Assembly (NCBI RefSeq): GCF_001702265.1 | Contig: NZ_MAUE01000023.1 | Coordinates: forward strand, 1-64,000 | DNA: 64,000 bases | Origin: Pseudomonas aylmerensis | Lineage (GTDB): Bacteria; Pseudomonadota; Gammaproteobacteria; Pseudomonadales; Pseudomonadaceae | Reading direction: 5' to 3' | Shown here: piece by piece, positions 1 through 6,875 of the stretch | Layout of the letters: each line of letters opens with the position of its first letter | Numbering within the stretch: the first letter of the stretch is position 1 | Translations under genes and position numbers: made by a program | Notes under the pieces: model-generated | The model's database searches: none | The model's input: the letters and a program-made list of their open reading frames with translations, nothing else | What the model was told of the DNA's origin: nothing

Positions 1-375
1 TCATCAGCCGCAGAAATCCCAGGGGGCACAATGAGGTCATCAGCCGCAGACATCCCAGGGGGCACAATGAGTTCATCAGCCCCAGAAATTTCAGTGGTGA
101 CGATGAGTTCATCAGCCCCAGAAATCCCAGGGGACACAATGAGTTCATCAGCCCCAGAAATTCCAGGGGGCACAATGAGGTCGTCAGCCGCAGAAATGCC
201 AGGGGCCACAATTAGTTCATCAGCCGCAGAAATGCCAGGGGCCACAATGAGTTCATCAGCCCCAGAAATCTCAGGGGCCACAATGAGTTCATCAGACCCA
301 GAAATTCCAGGGTTCACAATGAGTTCATCAGCCCCGGAAATTCCAGAAGTCACAATGAGCCCAGCAGGCACATAA
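1..375. repeat. 36-bp tandem minisatellite, nine full copies plus two partial
   Basis: Units of exactly 36 bp begin at 31, 67, 103, 139, 175, 211, 247, 283 and 319. A 30-bp piece lies at the left edge and a broken copy at 355-375. The core reads atgagttcatcagcccca followed by gaaattccagggggcaca, with a few substitutions per copy and no indels. Thirty-six is a multiple of three and both strands are open through the array, as expected for a coding repeat. The array continues beyond the window, so the copy number is a minimum. Confidence 0.97.
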
Positions 376-389
376 AGCTCTGTGGCCAC
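1..389 (-). CDS. Probable 12-residue-repeat protein, 5' end only (runs off left edge)
   Basis: On the minus strand the 36-bp array reads as a 12-residue repeat, approximately (V)-x-P-G-I-S-(G/A)-A-D-(E/D)-L-I. The frame is open from position 431 to the window edge. Both strands share the same wobble positions in this array. The changes there are synonymous or E/D on the minus strand (GGA/GGG/GGC; CTC/CTA; GAA/GAC), but on the plus strand they would give I/M, M/I and S/R. That favours minus-strand coding. No ATG is available; GTG at 387-389, behind a GGAGGGAGGGG stretch, is the best start I can see. It follows the ABC ATPase gene by about 37 bp. I do not recognise the family. The start and the existence of the gene are uncertain. 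Confidence 0.4.
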   Translation of the reverse strand, partial: MATELYVPAGLIVTSGISGADELIVNPGISGSDELIVAPEISGADELIVAPGISAADELIVAPGISAADDLIVPPGISGADELIVSPGISGADELIVTTEISGADELIVPPGMSAADDLIVPPGISAAD

Positions 390-426
390 GACAGACCAGC
401 AACCCCTCCCTCCATCGCCATCACCG

Positions 427-1140
427 TCAAATCACATGCGCCCGTTGCAGCTCAGTCAGCGACTCGACCTTGAGCCGGGCCAGCAGTGGGTCGCGTCGGT
501 CCCGTGGGTGCGGCAGCTCCACTGTCAGTTCCTGGCGGATGCTGCTCGGGCGGTTGTCCATCACCAGCACGCGGTCACTCAGGTACAGCGCCTCGTCCAC
601 ATCATGGGTCACCAGCAGCAGTGCGATGGCATGGTGCGCGGCCAGTTGCAGCAGCAAGTCCTGCAGTTTCATGCGCGTGAATGCATCCACCGCACTGAAC
701 GGCTCATCCAGCAGCAACACCTGCGGACGTGAATACAGGCCGCGTGCGATGGCCACGCGTTGCGCCATGCCGCCGGACAGCGCCTTGGGCAGCGCCTGGG
801 CGAACCCCTTGAGGCCGACTTCCTCGATCAACTGCGCGACCCAGGCCTTGTCGTAGTGGCTGTCGTCGCTGAAGCCGATGTTCTGTTCCACGGTGAGCCA
901 GGGCATCAGCCGAGGTTCCTGGAACACGAACGCCACTTCGCCATCGGGGCTGCGCAGTTCGCCCTGGAAGTCCTTTTCCAACCCGGCCACGATGCGCAGC
1001 AAGGTGCTCTTGCCGCAACCGCTGGGGCCTAGCAGGCTCACGGCTTCCCTAGGTCGCAAGGCCAGGCGCACGTCTTTCAACACGGTGGTGCTGGCGAAGC
1101 TTTTACGCTCCACCCGAATCTCCAATAACGGCTGGCTCAT
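427..1140 (-). CDS. ABC transporter ATPase, sulfonate/sulfate-ester type (SsuB/AtsC-like)
   Basis: ATP-binding subunit, 237 residues, of a nitrate/sulfonate/taurine-family importer; it powers uptake by the adjacent permease and binding protein. The Walker A motif GPSGCGKST lies near residue 40, the signature LSGGMAQR near 130, Walker B LLLDEPFSAVD just after it, and the switch histidine is in LLVTHDVDEA. A Q-loop (FVFQEPRLMPW) is present. The ATG at 1138-1140 overlaps the permease stop as ATGA, so the two are translationally coupled. The same frame stays open upstream inside the permease gene, but those residues are not homologous to the family. The substrate (alkanesulfonate, sulfate ester or taurine) cannot be read from the ATPase. 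Confidence 0.93.
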   Translation of the reverse strand: MSQPLLEIRVERKSFASTTVLKDVRLALRPREAVSLLGPSGCGKSTLLRIVAGLEKDFQGELRSPDGEVAFVFQEPRLMPWLTVEQNIGFSDDSHYDKAWVAQLIEEVGLKGFAQALPKALSGGMAQRVAIARGLYSRPQVLLLDEPFSAVDAFTRMKLQDLLLQLAAHHAIALLLVTHDVDEALYLSDRVLVMDNRPSSIRQELTVELPHPRDRRDPLLARLKVESLTELQRAHVI

Positions 1141-1964
1141 GGTTGCGCTCCTTGGCCATTGAAAGTATCGCGCCAGGCCAGGCAGCGTTTTTCCAGCGCG
1201 GCGAGCAGGCCGTCGCTGACCTTGCCCAACAGTGCGAGCACGATGATTGCCGCCAGCACGATGTCCGGCCGCGAGGTTTCGCGCCCATCGCTGAGCAGGT
1301 AACCCAGGCCCTTGGTCGCCGCGATCAGCTCGGCCGCCACCAGAAACATCCACGCCAGGCTCAGGCCACTGCGCAAGCCAGTGAACAGGCCGGGCAGGGC
1401 GGCGGGCAGCAGGATGCGCCGCACCAGCCGGCGCCGACTGAAGCCGTACATTTGCCCGACCTCCACCAGCTTGCGGTCGATATCGCGGATCGCCGCCACC
1501 CCGTTGAGGTACACCGGGAAGAACGCACCAATCGCGATCAGCACGATTTTCGAGGTTTCATCGATGCCCAGCCACAGCAGCAACAGCGGCACCCAGGCCA
1601 GGCTCGGGATCGAGCGCAGGCCCGCGAAGGTCGGTTCCAGATAGGCCTCGGCCTCACGGCTGAGGCCGACCCAGGCGGCGAACACCAGGGCCAGGCTGGC
1701 GCCGATGGCAAAGCCCAGCAATACCCGGCCGAGGCTGGCGCTGATGTGCTTCCACAACGCGCCTTCGGCCAGGTCGGTGAGGGTCACGGCGATCTCGCTT
1801 GGCGCCGGCATCTGGTAGGAGGGCAGCCAGCCGACCCGCACGACCACTTCGAGGATCAACAGGATCGCCACCGGCAACACCAGCCCCTTGAGCCGGCGCG
1901 GCCAGGCGCTGCGCGGGTTGATCAGCGGCGCAGGCAGCGGCAGTGCTTGGGTTTTGCTGGTCAT
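1137..1964 (-). CDS. ABC transporter permease, sulfonate family (SsuC/AtsB-like)
   Basis: Inner-membrane permease of 275 residues from the binding-protein-dependent transport family. About six hydrophobic segments follow a short basic N-terminus. The EAA-type loop that contacts the ATPase is seen around the stretch EVGQMYGFSRRRLVRRILLP (about residues 165-185). I start at the ATG at 1962-1964 because an AAGGGG Shine-Dalgarno lies six bases upstream; the GTG one codon earlier is an alternative. The gene sits between the binding-protein gene (11-bp gap) and the ATPase (ATGA overlap) in one minus-strand operon, so the three form one importer. Confidence 0.92.
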   Translation of the reverse strand: MTSKTQALPLPAPLINPRSAWPRRLKGLVLPVAILLILEVVVRVGWLPSYQMPAPSEIAVTLTDLAEGALWKHISASLGRVLLGFAIGASLALVFAAWVGLSREAEAYLEPTFAGLRSIPSLAWVPLLLLWLGIDETSKIVLIAIGAFFPVYLNGVAAIRDIDRKLVEVGQMYGFSRRRLVRRILLPAALPGLFTGLRSGLSLAWMFLVAAELIAATKGLGYLLSDGRETSRPDIVLAAIIVLALLGKVSDGLLAALEKRCLAWRDTFNGQGAQP

Positions 1965-1974
1965 CACAGACCCC

Positions 1975-2946
1975 TTATGGCTTGGGCAGGGTTTGGCCGA
2001 ACGAGGTATCGATCAACTGGTCGATCACCTGGTCGACATTCACGCCTTTGCGGACCAACTCTTCGGACACCAGGATCGGCGCAGCGGCCTTGGACGACTG
2101 CACATCCTTGCTGCTCAGCAGCGGGGTGCTGAGGTCGGTGCGCGACAGTTGCAGCTTGGCCACTTCCAACGGCAGGCCGGATTCGTCGGCGAGCAGCTTG
2201 GCGAATTCATCCGGGTGCTTCACTGCCCAGTCGCGGGCTTTTTCATAGGCGCCGAGTACTTTGGTGATGGTCTGTGGGTGCTCCTTGGCGAATTTTTCGG
2301 TGACGCTGACTACGCCGTAGCTGTTGAAGTCTTTGTTGCGGTAGAGCAGGCGCGAGCCGGCCTGGATTTCACTGGCGGCCATGTGCGGGTCGAGACCGGC
2401 CCAGGCATCGACGTCACCTTTTTCCAGCGCGGTGCGGCCATCCGGATGCTGCAGGTGGACCAACTCGACGTCGTCTTTTTTCAGCCCGGCCAATTGCAGG
2501 CTGCGCAGGGTGAACAGGTACGGGTCGGTGCCTTTGGTGGCCGCGATTTTCTTGCCTTTGAGGTCGGTCACGCTCTTGAACGGCGAGTCCTTGCGCACCA
2601 CCAGGGCGGTCCACTCGGCGCGGCTGTAGACGTACACCGATTTGATCGGGCTGCCATTCGCGCGGCTCAACACTGCCGAGAGGCTGGCGGAGGAGGCGAA
2701 GTCCACGCCGCCGCTGTTGAGGTACTCCAGGGAACGGTTGCTGCCCTGGCTCAGGACCCAGCCGACTTTGCTCTTGGGCAGGGCCTGTTCCAGCCAACCG
2801 AAGTGTTTGAGCACCAGGCTGACGGGGGAGTAGTAGGCGTAGTCGAGGTTGACTTCGGCGGGGTCGGTCTCGGCGGCGAAGGCCGGCGATTGCAGGCACA
2901 GGGCGAGGGCACAGGCGCCGAGTAGACGGTGGGTCAAAGGTTTCAT
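1975..2946 (-). CDS. Periplasmic sulfonate/sulfate-ester-type binding protein (SsuA/AtsR-like)
   Basis: Substrate-binding protein of 323 residues and first gene of the ABC operon. A clear Sec signal peptide covers about residues 1-26, with a basic start, a hydrophobic core and cleavage after AFA. The rest resembles the NMT1/SsuA-type periplasmic fold, with recognisable stretches such as LKHFGWLE, GVDFASSAS, DLKGKKIAATKGT and GDVDAWAGLDPHMA. The ATG at 2944-2946 is chosen because GGAGC lies just upstream and because it begins the signal peptide. Known relatives take up aliphatic sulfonates or sulfate esters under sulfate starvation. No ssuD, ssuE or atsK desulfonating enzyme is beside it, so the exact ligand is open. 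Confidence 0.9.
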   Translation of the reverse strand: MKPLTHRLLGACALALCLQSPAFAAETDPAEVNLDYAYYSPVSLVLKHFGWLEQALPKSKVGWVLSQGSNRSLEYLNSGGVDFASSASLSAVLSRANGSPIKSVYVYSRAEWTALVVRKDSPFKSVTDLKGKKIAATKGTDPYLFTLRSLQLAGLKKDDVELVHLQHPDGRTALEKGDVDAWAGLDPHMAASEIQAGSRLLYRNKDFNSYGVVSVTEKFAKEHPQTITKVLGAYEKARDWAVKHPDEFAKLLADESGLPLEVAKLQLSRTDLSTPLLSSKDVQSSKAAAPILVSEELVRKGVNVDQVIDQLIDTSFGQTLPKP

Positions 2947-3265
2947 GGAACAGCTCCGGACAAGGCGTTGAGAGAAGGCTTTTCTTATATTCAGAAAACT
3001 GAGATGGCATGTTCCATCATGCTTTATAGGAATATGCAGTCTCTGTGCCATCTTGCGCGAGGCCGGATTTGCTGGGGTTTGGACAGGTCAGGCTGTTGGT
3101 GGGTGCAGCAGATTGTTGAACCACTGTTGGCAGGCGAACAGTTGGTATATTTCTAAAACATATAAATAAAGAGTTATTTATTCCTTTTAATGTTCGCCGT
3201 GATAGCGCATTTTGAGGGCCTGCGCATTCGTGCGGATTGACCCAACAGCCAAAAGGAAACCCGAC
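2947..3265. promoter_or_regulatory. Divergent intergenic region between ABC operon and Mop protein
   Basis: This 319-bp gap holds both divergent promoters. Its centre, about 3140-3190, is much more AT-rich than its surroundings. It contains a perfect inverted repeat ATAAATAA-agag-TTATTTAT at 3162-3181, followed by TTCC. Sulfur-starvation operons in Pseudomonas are normally switched on by CysB through AT-rich LysR-type sites, and this is a plausible one. The assignment is inference. I see no open frame with coding character in the gap. Confidence 0.5.
3162..3181. promoter_or_regulatory. Perfect AT-rich inverted repeat (candidate operator)
   Basis: Two exact 8-bp arms (ATAAATAA and TTATTTAT) are separated by four bases, placed between the divergent sulfonate-ABC and SsuF-like genes. 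The arms are AT-only in a GC-rich genome. The position suits a shared regulator such as CysB, but I cannot match it to a defined consensus. Confidence 0.45.
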
Positions 3266-3481
3266 ATGACCATTAAAGCGATCAACGTGCGCAACCAGTT
3301 CAAGGGCGTGATCAAGGAGATCCTGCTGGGCGAAGTGGTGTCCGAAATCGACGTGCAAACCGCGTCGGGTATCGTCACTTCGGTGATCACCACCCGCTCG
3401 GTGCGCGATCTGGAATTGAAGGTCGGCAGTGAAGTGATTGCGTTTGTGAAGTCCACCGAAGTATCCATCGCCAAATTGTGA
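3266..3481 (+). CDS. Small Mop/TOBE-domain molybdopterin-binding protein (SsuF-like)
   Basis: A 71-residue protein that is essentially one Mop (TOBE) domain, from MTIKAINVRNQFKG through the T-S-V-I-T/T-R-S-V stretch to a final EVSIAKL. Proteins of this type bind molybdate or oxyanions in the cytoplasm. The same size and sequence style is known as SsuF, the last gene of the Pseudomonas ssu sulfonate operon, needed for growth on some sulfonates and sulfate esters. The ATG at 3266 follows AAAAGGAAACCCGAC. The frame is open 18 codons further upstream, but those residues lie outside the domain. It is divergent from the sulfonate-type ABC operon, which supports a shared sulfur role. Confidence 0.88.
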   Translation: MTIKAINVRNQFKGVIKEILLGEVVSEIDVQTASGIVTSVITTRSVRDLELKVGSEVIAFVKSTEVSIAKL

Positions 3482-3490
3482 ACCCCATAC

Positions 3491-3590
3491 AAATGTGGGA
3501 GCGGGCTTGCTCGCGAAGGCAGTGTGTCAGTCAACCCATCGTTAACTGTCCCGGTGCATTCGCGAGCAAGCCCGCTCCCACATTTTTTTT
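3491..3590 (+). terminator. REP-type inverted repeat with T-run behind the Mop gene
   Basis: Two exact 26-base arms (3491-3516 and 3560-3585) carry the REP core gagcgggcttgctcgcga and are separated by 43 bases. The right arm runs into eight T residues. It lies nine bases past the Mop gene stop and 22 bases before the convergent PatB gene stop, so it probably acts as a terminator, possibly for both genes. The same REP sequence recurs at 34998-35086. Confidence 0.8.
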
Positions 3591-3611
3591 GCGTACCGTC
3601 AACGTCGCGAA

Positions 3612-4763
3612 TCAGCCCCGGCGGTGACGCAAGGCATGCTCCATGCGTTGCAGGCCTTCTTCGAGCATCGAGCGTGGGCAGCCGAAGTTCAGGCGCACGA
3701 ACTGCTGGCTGTCGTCGCCGAATTCGATCCCTGCGCTCAGGCCGACCTTGGCGTGTTCGAGGAAGAACTGCTGCGGGTCGTCCAGGCCCAGGGCGCTGCA
3801 ATCCAGCCAGGCCAGGTAGGTGCCCTGCGGGGCGTGCATGACGACGCCGGGCAGGCGCGTGTTGACCGCGTCGAGCAGGTAGTCGCGGTTGGCTTGCAGG
3901 TACCCGACCAGCGCCTCCAGCCAGTCGCCGCACTGGCTGTAGGCGGCGCGGGTGGCCTCCAGGCCCAGGGGGCTGACGCTGTCGACCATGCCGCAGCGCG
4001 CCTGGTTGAAGCGCTCGCGAATCTCGGCGTTCTGCACCACGGCAAAGCAGGTCTTCAGGCCGGCGACGTTATAGGCCTTGCTCGCCGACATCAGGGTGAT
4101 GGTGCGCTGGGCGATCTCTGGGCTGAGGCTGGCGGTGGGGATGTGCCGGCGGCCGTCGAAGCACAGCTCGGCGTGAATCTCGTCGCTGATGATCAGCGCG
4201 CCGTGTTCCAGGCAGGCAGTGGCCACGGCCAGCAGTTCTTCGCGCGGGAAGACTTTGCCCATCGGGTTGTGCGGGTTGCTCAACAGCAGCGCGCCGGCCC
4301 CGTCGAGTGCCTGGCGCAGGGCTGGCAGCGGGGTCAGGTATTCACCGTTGATCAATTCGAACGGCACTTCGATACGCGGCAGGTTCCAGTGCCCCGGCGC
4401 CAAGCGGATCGGGCGATAGTTGGGGGTCTGCAGCACCACCGGCTGGCCGGGTTGCACGAAGGCGTGCAGCGCCATATTGAAGCCCGGTTCGACGCCGGGC
4501 AAAAACAGCAGTTCTTCCGGTTGCACGCGCCAGGCGTACTTGGCCCACAGGTCGGCGACAATGGCTTCGCGCACATCCGGACCGGCCACGCTGTAGCCGA
4601 GGATCTGCTGGTCGAGGCGCGCGCGCAGCGCCTGCAGCACCGCAGGTGGCGCGGCGATATCCATGTCGGCGATCCACATCGGCAAAACGTCGGACGGATA
4701 ACGGTTCCACTTGGTGCTGCCGGTGCCGAGGCGGGGGTGGATCGTGTCGAAATCAAAGCTCAT
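3612..4763 (-). CDS. patB: PatB/MalY-family PLP-dependent C-S lyase (cystathionine beta-lyase type)
   Basis: A cytoplasmic fold-type I PLP enzyme of 383 residues, the usual length for PatB/MalY. These enzymes cleave the C-S bond of cystathionine, cysteine or S-substituted cysteines to a thiol, pyruvate and ammonia. The N-terminal NRYPSDVLPMWIADMD motif is typical. The PLP lysine is K229 in SASKAYNVAGLK, and ISDEIHAELCFDG supplies the aspartate that contacts the pyridine nitrogen. The SNPHNPMG stretch binds substrate and cofactor. The start is the ATG at 4761-4763; no strong Shine-Dalgarno is visible. Convergent with the Mop gene, it adds to the sulfur theme of this end of the window. A general aminotransferase is the less likely alternative. 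Confidence 0.87.
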   Translation of the reverse strand: MSFDFDTIHPRLGTGSTKWNRYPSDVLPMWIADMDIAAPPAVLQALRARLDQQILGYSVAGPDVREAIVADLWAKYAWRVQPEELLFLPGVEPGFNMALHAFVQPGQPVVLQTPNYRPIRLAPGHWNLPRIEVPFELINGEYLTPLPALRQALDGAGALLLSNPHNPMGKVFPREELLAVATACLEHGALIISDEIHAELCFDGRRHIPTASLSPEIAQRTITLMSASKAYNVAGLKTCFAVVQNAEIRERFNQARCGMVDSVSPLGLEATRAAYSQCGDWLEALVGYLQANRDYLLDAVNTRLPGVVMHAPQGTYLAWLDCSALGLDDPQQFFLEHAKVGLSAGIEFGDDSQQFVRLNFGCPRSMLEEGLQRMEHALRHRRG

Positions 4764-4822
4764 GGGAGGCTCGTGTCAGGGAGGCGGGCGCAAGAATGGC
4801 GCTGATTCTAGCGCCATTATTT

Positions 4823-5416
4823 TTATAGGCCAGAGCTGATTGCCTCGGACAGTTGCCGGTGGGCAAGTTCCAGCGCGCGGTTGACCGCTTCCGCGCCACG
4901 CACCATCGCGCCGAGGTAGATGAAATCCACCGTGTGGATACCCACCGTGGCGAGGATGGCGTGCATGTACGGCGTCAGGAAGTCCGGCTCATGGCCCTTG
5001 CGGGCATTGCCGGAACTGACCAGCACAAAGGTGCGGCGGTCCTTGAGCAAGCCGACTTTTTCGAACTGCGCATTCACCGTGAAGCTGCGCTGGATGCGCA
5101 CCACATGGTCGATCCAGCTCTTGAGCGCCGCCGGCACGCTGAAATTATGCACGGGGGTGCAGATGACCAGCAGGTCGCAGGCCTCCAGCTCGACGATCAA
5201 CTCCTCCGACCGCGCGGTGGCGCTGCCGCTCAAGCCGCCCGGGGTGGTGAGGGCGTTGGCGTATTCGCGGCTTAACGGTGGCAGGGCCTGGCCGCCATAG
5301 TCGCGCTCTGTCACTGCGGCGTCCGGTACCAGGTCGCGCAGCAGCGCACGGGCCAGCTTGAAGGTCTGGGCCGCCTTGCCATGCGGGCTGAAACTCAGCA
5401 ACAGGGCGCGGGTCAT
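4823..5416 (-). CDS. NAD(P)H-dependent FMN oxidoreductase (azoreductase/quinone reductase family)
   Basis: A 197-residue flavodoxin-like fold protein of the FMN-dependent NADH-azoreductase/Nqo1 family. The N-terminal SFSPHGKAAQTFKLA is the phosphate-binding loop. CTPVHNFSVPAALKSWIDHVVR matches the family motif P-M-x-N-F-x-x-P that sits over the isoalloxazine ring, and VLVSSGN is the third flavin loop. Such enzymes reduce quinones and azo dyes by two-electron transfer. The ATG at 5414-5416 overlaps the stop of the GNAT gene upstream as ATGA, so the pair is coupled. It resembles the azoreductase at 52165-52776 only at the family level. Confidence 0.85.
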   Translation of the reverse strand: MTRALLLSFSPHGKAAQTFKLARALLRDLVPDAAVTERDYGGQALPPLSREYANALTTPGGLSGSATARSEELIVELEACDLLVICTPVHNFSVPAALKSWIDHVVRIQRSFTVNAQFEKVGLLKDRRTFVLVSSGNARKGHEPDFLTPYMHAILATVGIHTVDFIYLGAMVRGAEAVNRALELAHRQLSEAISSGL

Positions 5417-5853
5417 TGGCTCAGGTCCTGGGAGAAATGCATGCCCAGCGGCAACAGACCCTGGCGGAAATAGAAACGCTGGGCCAGGGCCATGTGCATG
5501 CCGGTGTCCAGCACCAACCAGCGATAGCCACGGGCGCGGGTTTCTTCGCGGACCCGCTCGAGCAGTTGTTCGCCCAGGCGTCGACGCTGCAGGGCGGCGT
5601 CCACGACTAAATCATCGACGTAGATAAACCGGCCATACAGGGTGTTTTCCGTCAGCCGGTAGCCGGCCAGGCCAATCACCTTGCCGTGCTCGCGCGCGGC
5701 CAACAGGTGGTAGCCGTTTTGCCGTTGCCGTTGGACCTGCGCGGCGAAGGCGCTGGCGTCGGTCAGGTGAGGGCGCAGTTGCTGCATCAGCGCAAAACTG
5801 GCGATGCACTCGGCCTCGGTTTGCATCGCTACGAACTCGACAGACTCATGCAT
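5413..5853 (-). CDS. GNAT-family N-acetyltransferase
   Basis: A 146-residue single-domain GNAT protein. The acetyl-CoA-binding motif A appears as DDLVVDAALQRRRLGEQLLE with the Q/R-x-x-G-x-G/L pattern, preceded by the beta strand GRFIYV and followed by RWLVLDTGMHMALAQRFY, motif B. I use the ATG at 5851-5853 because AGGAGC lies eight bases upstream. The frame is open to 5955, but that part is unrelated to the family. The substrate is unknown. It overlaps the flavin reductase gene by four bases and is probably co-transcribed with it. Confidence 0.84.
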   Translation of the reverse strand: MHESVEFVAMQTEAECIASFALMQQLRPHLTDASAFAAQVQRQRQNGYHLLAAREHGKVIGLAGYRLTENTLYGRFIYVDDLVVDAALQRRRLGEQLLERVREETRARGYRWLVLDTGMHMALAQRFYFRQGLLPLGMHFSQDLSQ

Positions 5854-6102
5854 GGTTGAAGTGCTCCTGGCGCGCCTGGCTGGCGCAAGTGGCGGGGGCA
5901 TTGTTGAGGCGAGAAGGCATGGGCAGTTCCTGGTGGCACGCAAGAGAGGCGCCATTTTCGCGGGTAGCCAGGCGAACCAACAGGGGCATGAATGGACAAG
6001 TGGCCTGGGACATGATCAGGCGTAGCGCCTGTGGGGCGGCGTTGAAGTGCAGTGCGCGGGGCGTGCGTGGCGGAGCCGGATCGCCGGTCGGGGAGGCCGG
6101 TC

Positions 6103-6759
6103 TTAGTCGTTTATCTGCACGATCCCTTCGCGTACCGCAAACATCACCAGGCTGGCGACATCATGGATGTGCAGGCGATGCATGATCTGCGAGCGATGTG
6201 CCTCGATCGTCTTGATGCTCAGCCGCAGGCCTTGGGCAATATTGCGCGTGGTTTCGCCGCGGGCGATCAACCGGAGTATCTCCAGTTGGCGCACGGTCAG
6301 TTTCGAGTGCGAGATGGGCTTGGTTTCTTCGCGAGTCTGCTTGACGGCCTGGCTGACCACCAACGACACAACCGGCACCGACAGGTACTGGCCGCCACTC
6401 TTGAGCGCCTCCAGCGCGAGTTCGAGCTCAAGCACGCTGGCACTTTTCAACAGATAGCCCTTGGTGCCGAGTTGCAGGCACTGCATCACGAAGCTGGAAT
6501 CCTTGTGGGTCGAGATCATCAGGATGCGGCTGGCCGGCGCGCTGATCGACAGGCTCTTGAGCAGTTTCATGCAGGCAACCCGTTCGATATCCATGTCGAA
6601 CACGATAATGTCCGGCTGCAGGCTCGAGGCGAGTTCGAGGGTGGTGCTTTCACTGTCGGCTTCCGCGATGACTTCGTAGGGCTCTTTTTGCTCCAGGAGT
6701 GCACGCAGGCCGGCACGTAACAGGGGATATATATTCGCTACAAGGATTCGACAACGCAT
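6103..6759 (-). CDS. NarL/LuxR-type regulator with degenerate receiver domain
   Basis: A 218-residue protein with a receiver domain (about 1-120) and a C-terminal LuxR helix-turn-helix (LTVRQLEILRLIARGETTRNIA, then LSIKTIEAHRSQIMHRL, about 150-205). The receiver keeps the candidate phospho-acceptor in IIVFDMD, the threonine in MISTHK and the lysine in GTKGYLLK. The usual acidic pair at its start, as in V-D-D-H-P, reads V-A-N-I-Y-P, so metal-assisted phosphorylation is doubtful. The ATG at 6757-6759 begins the domain; a TTG nine codons upstream is an alternative. It lies 116 bp beyond cheB on the same strand and may be an output or partner of the chemosensory operon. That link is inference. 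Confidence 0.88.
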   Translation of the reverse strand: MRCRILVANIYPLLRAGLRALLEQKEPYEVIAEADSESTTLELASSLQPDIIVFDMDIERVACMKLLKSLSISAPASRILMISTHKDSSFVMQCLQLGTKGYLLKSASVLELELALEALKSGGQYLSVPVVSLVVSQAVKQTREETKPISHSKLTVRQLEILRLIARGETTRNIAQGLRLSIKTIEAHRSQIMHRLHIHDVASLVMFAVREGIVQIND

Positions 6760-6875
6760 AGGCTTCAGCCCAAATCGCAGAGACAAGAGGCAGCGTTGAT
6801 CTCGCTGCTGTAATTTACTGTGTAGCGTCCGTGTCTACAGGGGTTAACGCGCAGGTCGCAGAGTGTGAAGACTTT

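Noticed and set aside
31..375. Plus-strand 114-codon frame through the 36-bp repeats
   Set aside because: Wobble-position changes would alter amino acids on this strand but are silent or conservative on the other. There is no upstream ribosome-binding site for the internal ATGs.
5854..6102. Possible small gene between the GNAT and NarL-type genes
   Set aside because: Open frames exist in this 249-bp gap, but none has a ribosome-binding site or recognisable sequence. It is treated as promoter region for the GNAT gene plus the tail of the regulator transcript.
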